Of a stretch of DNA of 64,000 bases, positions 47,927 through 61,256 are shown piece after piece. Position 1 is the stretch's first letter, and each line of letters begins with the position of its first letter. This DNA is from Numida meleagris (lineage: Eukaryota > Chordata > Aves > Galliformes > Numididae), in contig NC_034414.1 of assembly GCF_002078875.1 (NCBI RefSeq), positions 22,684,616 through 22,748,615 of the forward strand, in the 5' to 3' direction. Under the pieces are notes generated by a model, which was given only the letters and a program-made list of their open reading frames with translations, had not been told where the DNA came from and did not search any database. The translations under genes and the position numbers were made by a program.

Positions 47927-50900
47927 AGTATTCATTCAAAACCAGGGCTGCTGTGGAAGCTAGACAGCCAATGAGTCAAGAGCCATCTCTGGGCAGAGAT
48001 TCAAAGGCTTAAAAAATTATATTCTAATTTACATTATTTATACTATGTCTTTATAATCCTAGATTGTTGTGGGGTTTTTTGTTTTGTTTTGTTTGGAATA
48101 ACTGAAAGAAAAACCTGCTGCAGTTTGGTGGCAGGGGCTATCAATGCAAGATTATCTTGGATTATAAACATGTGATGATGTCCTGTAAAGGTTCACGTAT
48201 TCTCTTGTGACCAAGGTAACATGTTCCACAGCACAGCAGACTGATGACAACAGGAAGAAGGGATGCTCTACTTCTTCCTGTAAAATATTTCTTCCTTTCT
48301 TGAAGGAATGTGGAGTCCAGCCAAAATGTGAATAGGGGACTTGCACCTTCTATCACAAAGGAGATTGTTCTGTGGGCTTGGGGTTCTTTGTCGTTTTAGT
48401 CTTTTAAAGTAAATGAGCTCCACTTGTTCACACAATATCACTTCAGGTTAGAAAAGCAAAAAAAAAAAAAAGAAGAAGAAACTAAAAAGGTGCAAAAACT
48501 CCACAGATGCTAGTGCCTTGCCCCGCTGATGTGGCATGGACAGCACCAACCTGACCAGACCATCATGGGAGTGAGAAGCTGTTGTCCAGAAGGTCTCCGA
48601 GCTGACAAGTTCTCACTTCCTAGAGGGATGAGCTTTGTGCCAAGCTGTGTTGTTTGGAAACATGATGGTGGTATCAGCAACACTGAACCTGTCCTTTCTC
48701 CTGTTACCCCCCTGCCCTTGGTCTTGGTGCTAAGATATCTCTAGAACCATTGCTGCTAGTTGATAGCTTTTCATTTATATAAATATATATATATATAATA
48801 TTATTTTATTTTTTAAACTTTTTCATTTGTTTTCAATGGAGATGTAGCATGTTTGGAACCGATCTCTCTCGGAGTCACTTTCACTGCCAGGGTTCACACA
48901 CTGTCTTCCCCAGGAAAACACGCACTTCTAACTAGATCTCACCTCCCACTAACCCGTTTGCCCTCAGTAGACCTGCACAGTGGACACTGGTGTGCAGCAA
49001 AGCCACTGCCCACCATATCAGCTCTCAGACTCATGGATATGGCTCAGCTGGCATTTGTCAGAGCTTTGGAAATGCTTCCCCTCTATCCCTCTGGTGAGGA
49101 GGAGAGGTGGAGCCTGCTTGGAGCACTCGCAGGGCGAACCCTTCCTTCCTCTGCCCTGGCTTGTCCCTGTCGCAGCTGAAGAGGGGCAGAACAGCCCCTG
49201 CCAGGCCGGTGGGCTGCATTCTGTAGCACTTAACTCCCTTTCACCCATGCCGTACCTCAGATGACATGTGCCACCCATCGCTGGCTCATTGGGACAGTGG
49301 GAGCAGATGTGCCAGGGCCCCTGGTTTGCCTCCGGTAGCCTTCAGGCATGTCGCAAGCTAGGCCAGGGCACTGTGCCTGGGCATTGATATGCAACACTTA
49401 GCAAGCAAAAAATGGTTTTATTTGCAAAAACTGTTTTATTTACATTTTTTTCCTGCCTTTCCTGATAAATTATGTGATCAAATTGACCCATTTATCCAAA
49501 GGAGCAAGAGTTAAACTGGAAACCCTCTGGCACAGTAAGCAAGGCAGCTCTTTGTGTGGCCACACCACAGGGATCTCTGTGCACAAGATGTTTGTAGCTC
49601 TGCTGATGGTGCTGCCTTAAAGCTGCCAGAGCTGTTTCCTTCCAGGGAGCTGGCAGGTCCTCCCGTTAGTTATGATTTGAGGAGATGTAAAAAGCAAAAA
49701 GTGAGTCCCTGTAGAAGAATTGCTGCTCCATTAGTCCCTGGCCTGGAGATGAGTGAGGTAAACTTAAATGTTTATAGACAGGCAGATGGGGGAAGAGTAT
49801 TCCTGCTCATGTGTGCACAGATGCCTGGGAAACTGCAGCAGCAGGAACAAAAATAACAAAAAGAGGCTTTCTGTGAGCTGCACTGGGTGCTAGGGAGGCT
49901 GGCAAGGCAGTTTCCCTCCTCTCCTGTTTTTTTAATTTACTTTTTCTTTGCTCAACTCTGTACCTCTTTGTGGGGGAGAAAAGGAAATGACCTGCCTTTC
50001 TGTCTGCAGCACTGAAAGCTCTTCGGCACAAGGCTTTTTTCATGGAGGTCATCAAATGGCCTGGTCTACGTGAGGGAAGGGACACCTGGGGACAGTCTCC
50101 AGGCATCTCTGTAAGCAGGAGCAATATCCCAGTGCTTGTGCTGAGCCCCCTGAACTGCCTGTGTGCAGCCTCCACTCTGAACTCCTCTGCTTTTTTGCCA
50201 CTGGGGAGAAAATGGTGCCTGCCTGGGTCGGCAAGGTAGAAGCCACCAGAGACTTGTTGAGAAATAATTCCTGTCATTTGTCACTCCTTCCTGTTGGTTG
50301 CTTTGCAAATCCCATTCCCATCAGTGACATCTTTCACCCAGGTGCTTATTCCCAGTAGCAGTGGGTGGCTTTTTCTCCAGGCAGCCAGCTGAAAAAGGGA
50401 AAGTGTTTTGTTTCTTTTGCAGTAACTCTGCATGCATTTGTGAGCAGCAGTGTCCGTGGGAAATGCAATTCCCCATGACTGGACATTGCAGATAGCTGTG
50501 AGCAGGAAAGGTCACAGACCCCTTACATTGGGTATGGGGGGAAATGAGTGCTCAGAGCAGCAGCCATAATGCAAACAACTCCCCATCATCCCCCATCAGA
50601 AAATAGATGCAGCCTTTGTACTAGACAAGCACAGGTGCTTTGCAAGCTTTCCCTCCAGGTTTATCCGCCTATCTCAGATCTTTAGCTGTTACTCACATGG
50701 ATAGTCCTGTGGATGGAAACGTGACTGCCGGCACGAGCAAGGCTGCGGGAGGGGGAGAGGAATAACAATGCAAAGCGCCCTCGGCTTTTCGGTGCCCTGC
50801 CTGGCCAGCCTTGCCTGAGAGCAGGTGCCTTTTGGTGCTTTGTGCGCAGCCAGCTCCAGGCTTCGAGGCAGGGAGGGTACCGGGAGGGCAGAGAGAGGCA

Positions 50901-52529
50901 GACCCAAATGGGAGGTCGTGATACATCAGCTTTAATCAGTGCCTTCCTGCTGCTCTGAACCGAGGGGAAGCTGTTTTGTATGTGTTGCTCACAGTTTCAG
51001 CAGCATAGAGAGGGTTTTGTTTTTCTCAGATGAGCTCTTTATCTTCTCTTCCCCTCCCCTTCCTAGCTAGGGCATCTGACTGTGAATAATACGCACTTCT
51101 TCAGACCCCAGAGCTTTTATATCTAGCCTGTGGGCTTTTGGGTTGCCAGTTTCCCCTACCCACTTCTTGCTCAGGCCCCTTGACTCTTATCGCCTGCTGC
51201 AAAGCAGAACCCATGAAGCACATGCAGACGTGTCCTTCTGCAGGGCTCGCCGATGGCTGGAGCAGCCAGTGCCCTCCAGCCACAAGACTGAACTCAGCAG
51301 GGATAATCCTCACGGAACAAGAGACCAAAGCTCTTCCCATACCAGCAGCAGCAAGCGGGAGCCGCAGGATGAGCGGCAGAGGGCAGGGTGCCCAAGTGTC
51401 ATCTGCACTGGGGCTTCCACTGACCCTGGCTGTGTCCCCCGTGCTGCTTGAGCTTTTGCTGATAGGAATCCTCAGACATGATTCAGGCTCCGTCTATCTC
51501 TTTCACATAGCACAAACTCAGCCAGGTGGCCCGCAGGGTCTTCGGTGTCCCCTTTCCTTCTTATCTTATCCGTATTGCTGTTTGTTTGACTGATGGGTAA
51601 AACAACCAAAACAGCCGGCTTGCAAATAAGCAGCAACATGCTCTGCTTTTGCAGATTCCCCTCTCAGCCCTGTCAAAAGAGGTCTTAAAAGCAGAGAAAT
51701 GGTACGTTGCTCCCCCAGCCATTGTATTCAATGCAGTAACGCCTATGCAATTCCTGTCTCCCTTGGAGACATGTATGATGTGTATGCATGTAAGCTAGTG
51801 TATGTATACAGTACATATGCATACTGTCTATATATTGTATATACGCACATCCCAGTACATATACACACCATACAAAAGATAAAATCACATGCTTATATAT
51901 CTATAAATAAAATCCTATATATTTATATATTTCTATGTTTTCAATAGATATGAAGATATAATATAGAGATGATAGAATCAACCACCCTTGTGTAAGGCTG
52001 GCCCTGTGTTCTGGCACAAGGCACGTAACACTGAAGACGTTGGACTTTGAGATGGTTTTAGCCATACACTGAGGCCTACATTTACAGGTATAGCACTCTG
52101 CAGAGAGAGGCTTTGCTGTGGTTATGGCAGGCCGCTCCTTGTTGGCATGTTAACCAAGTGCTCAGTAAGGTTTGTCTAACAGGAATGTCTTGGTGTGGGA
52201 ACATGCTCAAGGGTCCTTGTCTTCTGAGTAAGCCTTTGTAAGGTCCAGCGTGCTTGCACCTGGACAGACACATATCCCACCCTCATATGCACTTTTCTGT
52301 CTCTGCACGGATGTGGTTGGCAGCTGAGCATACCCGTGTTGCAAAAACGTGGCTCTGCTTTTCCCATCTGCCATCGCTAGCACAGCGCAGAACAACCATG
52401 AGTTTGTGCCATGTTTCGCATGTGGCTACTGGTCAGAAATGCAGCGATGGAGCTGGAACAAAGCAAGGAAAGCCAATGTGTTATGCATGAGGGACGGTCA
52501 CAGGATCAGAGCTGGCAGGGCACTGTGCC

Positions 52530-53110
52530 GAGCCCAAGCAGCCAATGAGAAGTGGCTGTGACAGGTCGGCCATGCTGCGTCTGCGCACCTCTCCTCAGAG
52601 GCCCGGCCGCACAGCGGGCTGCTGGGGACAAGCCGCTGCTGGGCTGGCAGCCCTTCACTGCTCTCTCCGTTGTCATTTTCACCTTCTGCTGGGAGGAGGG
52701 TGGGCATTTTCCTGACCGTTGGTTACACTGGTATCGCATTGTGCTAGCTCCCCCAAACTCCACACCCCCAGGCTTCTTGCCTCCACACAACTGGTAATCC
52801 ACCTCAGCCGTGTCCCGCCTCAGCCGCGGGCAGCTCCCGGCCCCGCTCTTCACCAACCTCATGGAGGGTCTCCTCACCCCAGCCCTCTCCTCCAGATGCC
52901 ACTGACACTCGTGCAGGCCTGGCGAGCGGGGACACTGCCGCCGGGCCACGGACTCTGATGCACTGCACCTCACGTCAAATAAGCTCGCTGGGCCGGGTGG
53001 GGGAACGCGTCTCCTATGCTGTAATGTCCAAGATGCTATGGGAGGGCTGCAGAGCTTTCTGCTGGTGTGGGGTCCTCACCCGACTGTTGGCGAGATGCGT
53101 TTCTCCTTCT
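52530..53110. promoter_or_regulatory. Small G+C/CpG-enriched patch with promoter-like motifs
   Basis: Locally CpG-enriched relative to the surrounding 3' flank. It contains a CCAAT box (52542-52546) and an NRF1-like TGCGCA (52582-52587). It could be a minor promoter of an unannotated transcript or only a G+C-rich patch in the 3' UTR. Confidence 0.25.
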
Positions 53111-53211
53111 CGCTTCCAGAAAGCAGAAAGTTTTGTCCTAGACCTCTCTGTTCCCCCACCCAAGCACAGCCCTGCTGAACTGTTTCAAGCTGTCTCTCAC
53201 TCACCCACCAT

Positions 53212-53225
53212 ACACACACACACAC
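53212..53225. repeat. Short (CA)n tract
   Basis: About seven CA units. Confidence 0.85.
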
Positions 53226-53447
53226 GAGAGAAAAATATCTAGAAGTCTATTACTACATATGTATTAATATGTTAATATCACTCTTTTGGAGAACATTAAA
53301 ATGTTATTACTTTACAGACTATGCTTTATAGTACCTGTGTGAAAGGACCTAGGACACTGGATACGAATAGAGCTATGTTGAATATCATAGTATGTACACG
53401 AGAAACTTCCTTTTGTCATATTATCCTTGTAATGTAAAATGATTGTT

Positions 53448-53453
53448 AATAAA
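53448..53453 (+). other. PRDM11: AATAAA polyadenylation signal, candidate distal PRDM11 end
   Basis: Canonical hexamer in an A/T-rich context, shortly before the first interspersed repeat after the PRDM11 stop codon. Confidence 0.35.
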
Positions 53454-53631
53454 AAAAACATTTAAATTTATCAAGTTGAGTTGCTAATTCTTTTTATTAT
53501 GATTGGAGGTTAACTTAAAGTTTTGGATGGATCTGCAGTTTTCCAGTTGATCCTGGAAATGGATACCAGTGGATAACCAGTGTTACATGATATAGGCAAG
53601 TTATTTAGCCTGCTGGCAAACTTTTGATGCA

Positions 53632-53990
53632 ATCATAGAATCATATAAAGGCTTGGGTTAGAAGGGACCTTAAAGATCATCCAGTCCCAACCCTGTGCTG
53701 TGGGCTGATTGCCACCCACCAGATAGGCTGCCCAGGGCCCCATCCAACCCAGCCTTGAACGCCTCCAGGGATGGGGCATCCACAGCTCTCTGGACAGCCT
53801 GTTCCAGTGCCTCACCACCCTCTGAGTAAAGCATTTCTTCCTGACATCTAGCCTAAATCTTCCCTCTTTTAGTTTAAAGCCATTCCCCCTTGTCCTATCA
53901 CTATCAGACCGTGTAAAAATGTCCGTTCTCCTCCTGCTTCTAAGCTCCCTTCAAGTACTGGAAGACTGCAGTAATGTCTCCAGCAGCTGC
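53632..53990 (-). repeat. CR1 LINE fragment, antisense
   Basis: Begins with the reverse complement of the CR1 3' terminus (atcatagaatcatataaagg). It continues through cctccagggatggggcatcc, ctgacatctagcctaaatct, cccttgtcctatcactatca and tactggaagactgcagtaat. Well preserved over about 360 bp. Confidence 0.95.
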
Positions 53991-56900
53991 GTAGGAATCA
54001 AAGGTTTGGTTCTGCTTTCAGGATTTAAACTGGTGATTTGCTGTGCCCACTTATGTTTGCTCAGCTCACAACACATTGGCGCTGGGCAATTTGCTGGTCC
54101 CAAATGAAAGTAAATGCAAATTCTGGCCTTGGAGGAGGCTTGGGCTTAGAGGGCTTGCAAGCTGAAGGGAGAGGTGGTCCTTTGGGGAAAGCACGCACTC
54201 GGGAATATAAATGCTTTTGAGAGAACAGTTGTGCACTGGTTTCAGAACTGGGTGTCGCACAGTTTTAGCCAAAAACAATGGTAGCCTTAGGGACTGGAAG
54301 TGAGAGGCAATTTCCAGACTCAGAAATGAAAATAGCCAAAAATTAGTGTTCATTTAGAAAAGTTTTTTTCTTAGTGACTACCTTGAAGTCATGGAGCAAT
54401 TCAAGTATTACAAATAATGTGCAATTTTCTGGCAGGATTCACTGCAGTGATTAAACTCTGTTTCTGAGCAGTAAGTAAATTCAGCAAAGCCTGGCAGCAG
54501 CTGAGGCTTAGCTCCAGCTCAGCAGGAGCAGGGTTTGCTGGGCGCTCGGCTGCCAGTGATGGAAAACTCATCCCTGGGGTTTTGTCTTTGCTCATCAATC
54601 GGTAGCACACGAAGCAGGGCAGTGCTTCACTTTCAGCAGATCAGCGGTGTGTGAAGAGTAGGAATAGCAATCAAAACTCATTGCTGATTTGTAATTAGCC
54701 TCTTAGAAGTGGTTTTGTGCTGTGGACACTTGACCACTGCTGTTGGCAGTGACTGCCTCCTTGCTGACAGGACTTAAAAACAAGAGTCTTTCATGCAAAG
54801 TGTGTGATCTGAGTCATTGTGAGGGAGGGAAGCTTGAACATATTTATCTGATCTAGGACTAAGTTTGCCCTTCATTTTTAGGACCACTGATTCTCATGTC
54901 AATATGAGTGAAAAGGAAATTGAAAAATTCCTCTGTGACGGTTGTCATAGCATTAACACCTGGCATGCTCTTCCCTAGCTCTGCTGGTGTCCTGGACATG
55001 CTCCACGGGTATCGCTGCGGTTAGCAGCTGGAACTCAGAACTTAATTCAGCAAAAAAAACAAAGGTGTTGTCCCTGGAAACAGGAGGTCTGTGGGGAAAA
55101 AGCGCTGTACTGTGGGGCTGGCCCCATGGCAGCACAGGGCAGCAGGCACAGGGAAACATTGCCGCAAGCAGAACTGCTGCCACACAAATGCAGCCACGGC
55201 TCATTTACGGGGGCTCTAAAAATATCTGGCAATCAAAGGCTCCCACAGAACAGCATCTGCACTAACTAGGCTTCTCAGTTCTCTGAAGTCCCTCGTTTGA
55301 AGTTGTTTTGATCCAAAGGGAAAAACAAGTTTGTTGTCTGCACTGTTGTCAGCCATCGCTGTTTCTGGGAGGATGGTGTGGGGGAGACACGGTGGGCGTG
55401 GGGGGTGCAGCCCTCTCTGCGGGGCCAGCAGCAGCCCTCAGCCTCCCCAGATTCGCTTTGTGGTTTCTCACTGTGCTTTAACACTGACTGTGATGGGTGA
55501 CAGAGTGCTCCCAAACTGTCAATGAGGTAAATATCTCCCACTCCTCCCCCCAAAATCTCTTTCCTCTTTCTTTTATGTACAGCTTTTGATCTCTGTGCCT
55601 TGTTAGGAACCAGTGATGGTACTAGGTCAGCTAAACAGGAATTTCCTTACAGGTGCATGATTTGCAGAATATCATCAGCATTCCCTTGAAAGTACAAAGA
55701 TCAGCAACAAGACTGAATCCAAATTCACTTCTTAGCTTGTTTTCAGAGATGATGCTAGTGTCTGGGAGGAAGCTGATTGCCAGATCCCATTCCCTAACCT
55801 CTCTGCAGCTGCAGGAAAGCCTTTATAGCTTTGCTTAGCTACCACCCTGCTGAAAGCCAACAGTTTTTCATTGTTTGGCCAGAACAGGACTCCGCTCCTG
55901 GCAGCTCCCTTCTCACTGTACACCCACCCCTTGGTGGGACTGCACACAGGGCCTGCTGCTGCCTCATTGCAGTGTTTTGCCCCTCAGCTTGTGAGCTGCA
56001 GTACAGGGGCCTTACCCCACAGTAAACAAACAGACACAATGTGGACACAGTTTGGAATTATTTACTTGTGGTCATTTACATTTTGTGCTCTAATGGTAGA
56101 CACAAAGGCTGAGTCTCATGCTCTGTGTTTGTGCTTTGGACTGTGCTTACAGTATCATCTTGACAAACAATACCTGCTCTGTGCAATACACACATTTGGA
56201 CACTGAAGGACTGAGTAAGCAGAAAAGCCTTCTCATGCTGGAAGGACATGAAGCACTATTCCACTTTGCTACTATTGTGCAGTTTGATATTACCAACAGA
56301 AGAAACAATATAAAGTGTCAAGTATTAGATTTTGCTCATCATGCTTATCATTCAGCAAACGAACCAAATTTATCTTGAGACTTAGTTACACTTGAAAATA
56401 CATAAAAGATGCTACCAAAGTTCCACCCTTCAATCTCATCAAACTTCAAACTGACCTCCAAAAGAGTGTAAGAAGCATGGTCCAAGACATCTTGGCTCCC
56501 AGATTTAACTAAATGTCATTGTGCTTAACTCAAGCCCTGCTATTGATATCATTTTTAGACTATTTCCCACAACATTGCTTTTTGTGCATCATGTGCTTGC
56601 CGGTGACAAACAGTTGGACTATAATGCATAGTATGCAACCTGCAGCCTTTGTGTCTTCGTGCTGCAAAGGTGGGAAGTCACTGCACAATTTGCCTTTTCA
56701 GGTGGGCATCATAGGAAGCAAGTAAGTGATGTGACTTGCAGTTTCCTGCACACTGTTTGGTGGGGATCGTGTCCAGAATCTCAGATTCACGGACATCAGG
56801 AAAATGTGGACAAACCTTAGGCTCTGTTTGTGAAGCTCAAATTACAAACTCCTCCATTCTGATAAAAAATGTGTCTTGGGACACATAGTACTGATGACAA

Positions 56901-57184
56901 ATCCTTGCAAAATTCAAGGTGCTTTTGTTCAGAGTGTTGAAAGCACAGTAATGCCTGGGAGAAGAGTTGAGCCTGAAAATTTTCCCAGCCTTATCCCAGA
57001 CTTGTTGAAGTGAGTTTTCCATTAATTTCTGATGTATTTCCGCTTTGCAAAGTGAACATGGTTCCTTTCATCATTCAAGGATACCTGGGACAAGAATTGA
57101 GGGAAATACTTCATCTATTTACAAGGCACCAACTGCAACCACTGCCCCTTACAACTGGAGAAAGGGACCAAGGGCAGTAATAAG

Positions 57185-57258
57185 AATGGAGTTGATGAGT
57201 TGGAGTAGATGACCTTAGTGGTCTTTTTGAACCTTAGTGATTTCGTGATTCTGTGTTT
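57185..57258 (+). repeat. Short CR1 fragment, sense
   Basis: A degenerate CR1 3' end: ttggagtagatgaccttagt and then a cttagtgatttcgtgattct terminus, corresponding to '...tagatgaccttcaaggtcccttccaacc...ttctatgattct'. Confidence 0.7.
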
Positions 57259-57319
57259 TAGGGACAGTCAATTATGTGTGCTTTTACATCTTACCTACAG
57301 TAGCACAAATTCCCTAGGG

Positions 57320-57372
57320 TTTTTGTTGTTGTTGTTTTGTGTGGGTTTTTTGTTGTTGTTTTTTCGTTTTTA
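57320..57372. repeat. GTT/T-rich simple repeat
   Basis: ttgttgttgttgttttgt and a second ttttttgttgttgttttttc block. Confidence 0.85.
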
Positions 57373-57546
57373 ATCTCTACAGCTTGTTTGCTTCCAGCCT
57401 TAATGTTTCTACATGTTGATGGATTAATAGTAGGCAGAAGGATCAGTGCAATCTCTGAATTGCCATTGGGGAATCTACTGACCTGGCTTCTTTGTCACAC
57501 AGGTGAATTCAGAACATTAATTGTCATAACTTACTGTCACGTGATA

Positions 57547-57632
57547 TAGAATCATAGAATCTTAGAATCATTAAGGCTGGAAAAGACCACTAAGATCTTC
57601 TAGTCCAACCATAAATGATGACACTGAGAATT
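57547..57632 (-). repeat. Short CR1 fragment, antisense
   Basis: Starts atagaatcatagaatcttag and runs through attaaggctggaaaagacca and cttctagtccaaccataaat, typical of the tail of a CR1 subfamily in antisense orientation. Confidence 0.9.
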
Positions 57633-58989
57633 TCCGGATACTTTTTGTTTATATATATAGTGCTGCCATTTACCACAATAGCTCTACAGTTCATCTGCTT
57701 GTACCAATTTAGTTCCTACAGCCCATGGGGTGCTGGGGCTCAGGGCATGCAAGCACGGTGAAACATGTGATGCAGGCAGTTTTGTGGCATAAAGGCAGGG
57801 CACTGCACAGGCGCAGGAATTTGATGACAAACAGCTCCTATTAACAAAGTTCAAAAGGGCCAGGGTTGGGCGTCCCTGCCTCTCCAGTACCACACGTACG
57901 CAACATTCCTTCTGTTCATGGGAGCCAGCACCCTTAACTGCACTGCCTTTCAGTCCCTAGAACGGCTCCTGCCTCGTTAAATCAACACCTGGCAGCCTCT
58001 TAAGACTGAGATGAATGCAAAAAGCATTCTTTCCCAGGCTAAAATGCCAGACAATAAAAAAGATCCAGTCAGGAAAGATGCATACATTTGTTCCCATTTC
58101 AATTGCATACAGCAAAGGAAGGAACAACACCAGTCTTTAACTCTGATGATACCACTTTCTGTCTTAAGACTGTTTTGTGGTTAAGTGCGTGCACATATCT
58201 TTCTCTGCTATAAAAGAGGACATTATTTTTTTCACAGGAAAATCAGATTTCAAGAGGCTATTTTTTAGGTTCTGTAGGATTGCTATCTAATTACCGGGTG
58301 TGCCAGAATCACCAGGGGCAGAGGCAGACAATGCTGTTTACAATCAGTCACCAAGATGTTATAAAAGGTTCATTAAAATAAGCAGGAGGCAGAACTAGAG
58401 AAATCTCTTGGCAGCAAGACAAATATTTGGCCCTTCAGGCTTTTCATTGCCAGCCAAATAGGATCATACCATGAAGCTGTTCTTCTTATCATTATCCTAA
58501 AAGGAAGAAAGAACTGCATTGCTGCCAGGAACTATAGGTAGAATAAACCAATGTGACAATGAATTTTGCACTTAAATGGAAATGATTATTCCAAATCTAT
58601 AGGAATATGTGCAGACAACCGAACACAGAACACAGAAACTATTAAGAATTTGCTATCAACTATGTTTCTGCTATGTCTAGTTTCCTCACAGGATCCTACA
58701 GCTCCTTCTTAATAAACAAAAACCCCTAGAACAAAACAAGAATTCAATTTTCTTTCTAATTAAATCTCTCCTAGCCAGTGGAGCAATATCAGAGATTAAA
58801 CCATTAGCTATAATATTCAATGTATTTTGATTTTTTTTTTCTGCTTGTTTGTTTGTTTGGTCAAGGATGTTTTTATCTCTTTCTTCAAAGTGACCATGTA
58901 ACTCACTGCTACACCACCTATAATGAGAATAGCAATGTAAAGATAACGTTTTTTCGTGTTCATTTTCCTTGTTGATCTGTTCGGCTCTG

Positions 58990-59800
58990 TTCAAAGCAGG
59001 ATAAACTACAGCAGGATTGTCCAACACCATGTCTAGCCAGGTTTTGAATGTCTCCAAGGATCAACAACCTCTCAGAAACTTGATCCAGTGTTTAATCATC
59101 TTCACATGAAAAACAAATGAAGAGTTCTTTCTTTCTTTCGTTCTTTCGTTCTTTCCTTCTTTCCTCCTTTCTCTTTCTTCCCTTCTCTCTTTCTCTCTTT
59201 CTTTCTTCTCTTTCTTTCCTTCTGTATTTTTCTCTCTCTCATTCACTTACAGTTTCATGTATTGTAATTTGTGTCCATTGCCTCTTATGCTGTCACTGGA
59301 CACTGCTGAGAAGAGTCTGTCTCCATCTTCTTTTCTCCTATCCCTGATCAGGTACTTAAACACACAGATAAGATTCCCCTTGAGCCTTCTCTTCTCCAGG
59401 CTGGACAGTGCCAGCTCTCAGCCTCTCCTCGTACAAAAGATGCTTCTCTCCCTTAATCATCTTCATGGCCTTTTGCTGCACTTGCTCCAGTAAATCCAAA
59501 TCTTTCTTGCATTGGAAGCCAACAGGACACAGCACTCCAGATGTGCCCTCACCAGGGCTGAGTAGAATCGCCTCCACTGACCTGCTGGCAATGGTTTTCA
59601 TAATGCAGCCCAAGGCACTGTTGTACTTCTTTGATGCAAAAGCACACTGCTGGTTTATGTTTGACTTGGTTTCCACCAGGGCCCAGGTTCTTTGCAAAGC
59701 TGTTTTCCAGATGCTTGGCCCCAGCCTTGTAGTGAAGCTTGGAGTTGTTCCTCCTCAGCTGCAGGACTTTACATTTCATACCACTGCAGAGTGGTAGCCT
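58990..59800 (-). repeat. CR1 LINE fragment, antisense, interrupted by a pyrimidine microsatellite
   Basis: About 700 bp of CR1. The part before 59125 matches the segment around 'gccttgaacacctccaggga...'. From about 59265 it resumes with tccattgcctcttatgctgt, continues through gccttctcttctccaggctg and tgatgcaaaagcacactgctgg, and ends near the Pol-proximal 3' coding region. It is the longest CR1 copy in the window. Confidence 0.93.
59125..59240. repeat. (TTTC/TTCC)n polypyrimidine microsatellite
   Basis: About 115 bp of nearly pure pyrimidine (TTTC, TTCC, CTCT units) lying inside the CR1 copy. Likely expanded within the repeat after insertion. Confidence 0.93.
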
Positions 59801-61256
59801 TCACCTGACAATTTACTAGACTTGTTTGGCTAAACCAGCAAAATGGGATTTATTCTAGATAAAGCCCAGTTTAATATTTTGAGTTAAACAGAAGATCAAA
59901 CTGACCCTGCAAAAAATGAAGTTCTCAGAGTTTTTCAGTGATACAAATCATATGATTCTGTTTTCAGACTTTTGGATGTCTTGTCCCCATACAAGTCCCT
60001 CAGAACTGTTTCTACTACTTGAAATAAAGTGGTAGAACAAGCAGTGTGCTTATGAGAACATAATATCATTGCTGCCGATGCCAGCTTTTCAGTCTATCCA
60101 GACACTAGAAGAACAGTAAATAGTAACATTTAATCCACGTCAAATCTTGAAAGTGCACACAAAAAACCAAACCCTAGAGAGTATGTCTGGTCAGTTAATT
60201 CTTTCTGTCTGAAAGTGATGAAATATGTGGTTGTTCTGAAGGGTTTTCTTCAAGTAATGCAGGTATGAAGATTTGAGTGTGATAGTTAACTTCAAACCAA
60301 AACCATCACTCAAATGCTAAGGTATGAAATGGTCCCACTTCTTTTGTCTAGATGCTGCCTGGAATATGATTACTGTATTTGAAACTTTTTCAAATCAGAA
60401 ATTCCTAGAGAAGAATGTCAGTAAGCAGAAGGATTTGGTCCTAGTTTTTGGAGGTAACATCAATAATAACTTGTTGTCCACGTTTATCATCTTCCTGGGT
60501 GATGTAGAAAGATAGAACAGATAGGTAATTTGTTAAAGGATTCTGAAACTTTCATGCTTTCAACAGTTTTCACGAACCCTAAATCTAAGGTATGAAACAC
60601 TCTAAGAAACAAAAGCGAAGGAAAATACTTGACTTCTGGTTTGGCAGTGTTTGCTTCAAAGTCTACACTGGGTAATAGAATGACTGTCTCTCCCTCTGTT
60701 CCTTCTCTACTTACAGATATCCATCTAATGCATGTTTGTCTATGCTTCCACCTGGCTTCTCTCTCTTCCGTACTGCTACTTTGGGTCAGAAGCCAGCATT
60801 AATTTTGTGATCTTCATTTCTCACAATCTTGCAAAGCATTATGAAAAACAGCGACTGGCAAAATGACTGCTGCATGTTATGGAGCCAGCCCCCACCAGGG
60901 AACTTGGGTGAAAGTGCCAGATGCCAAGGAGCAGCTCAGATTTCTGTGATCCCTCTGATCCCCTCAGCTTCTCTGCAGAAACTGGGAAGGAATGACAGTG
61001 GGCAGGCTAACAGAAGTAATTCAAATCATCCAGACAGCCAAACCCTTTACTTGAGAGAACCACTTGGTTGGGTGAGCAATTGTCCTCTAAATACTTTTTC
61101 CAGATGGTTTCCTTTGGCAGGCAATCAGAGAGGATGGCCTACGAAGAATGCTGTGCCAGGCCACTTGGTGGATGGGAGAGTAGAAGGTGAAATGCAGCTT
61201 ATTTCCCCACACTCAGAGGCTTGGTGGAAATCTGGTTGGCAGTAGTCATAGTGTGC

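Larger units (their letters stand above)
47045..53470 (+). other. PRDM11: Probable long 3' UTR or 3' flank of PRDM11
   Basis: No coding gene is recognised. Candidate polyadenylation signals AATAAA lie at 47891-47896, 51906-51911 and 53448-53453; the last sits in an A/T-rich context typical of a terminal site. The tract holds AT microsatellites and a G+C-rich patch (52530-53110). It is free of CR1 copies up to 53630, which is consistent with transcribed UTR. Which signal is used cannot be told from sequence. Confidence 0.4.
53471..61256. other. Interval between convergent PRDM11 and SYT13, including probable SYT13 3' UTR
   Basis: CR1 fragments, microsatellites and otherwise unique sequence. 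The right-hand portion must include the SYT13 3' UTR (minus strand). A candidate minus-strand AATAAA (plus-strand TTTATT at about 59848-59853) lies 1.4 kb past the SYT13 stop. No independent gene is recognised. Confidence 0.55.

Noticed and set aside
49807..50277. Minus-strand 156-aa open frame in the PRDM11 3' flank
   Set aside because: No domain, and overlapping open frames on both strands. Treated as chance.
51770..51960. Alternating TATG/CATA tract resembling a hairpin RNA
   Set aside because: Pairing is short and imperfect (inner stem about 5 bp). It reads as a decayed microsatellite rather than a microRNA precursor.
59356..59797. Open frames on both strands near 59.4-59.8 kb
   Set aside because: They lie wholly inside an antisense CR1 fragment and are repeat shadows.
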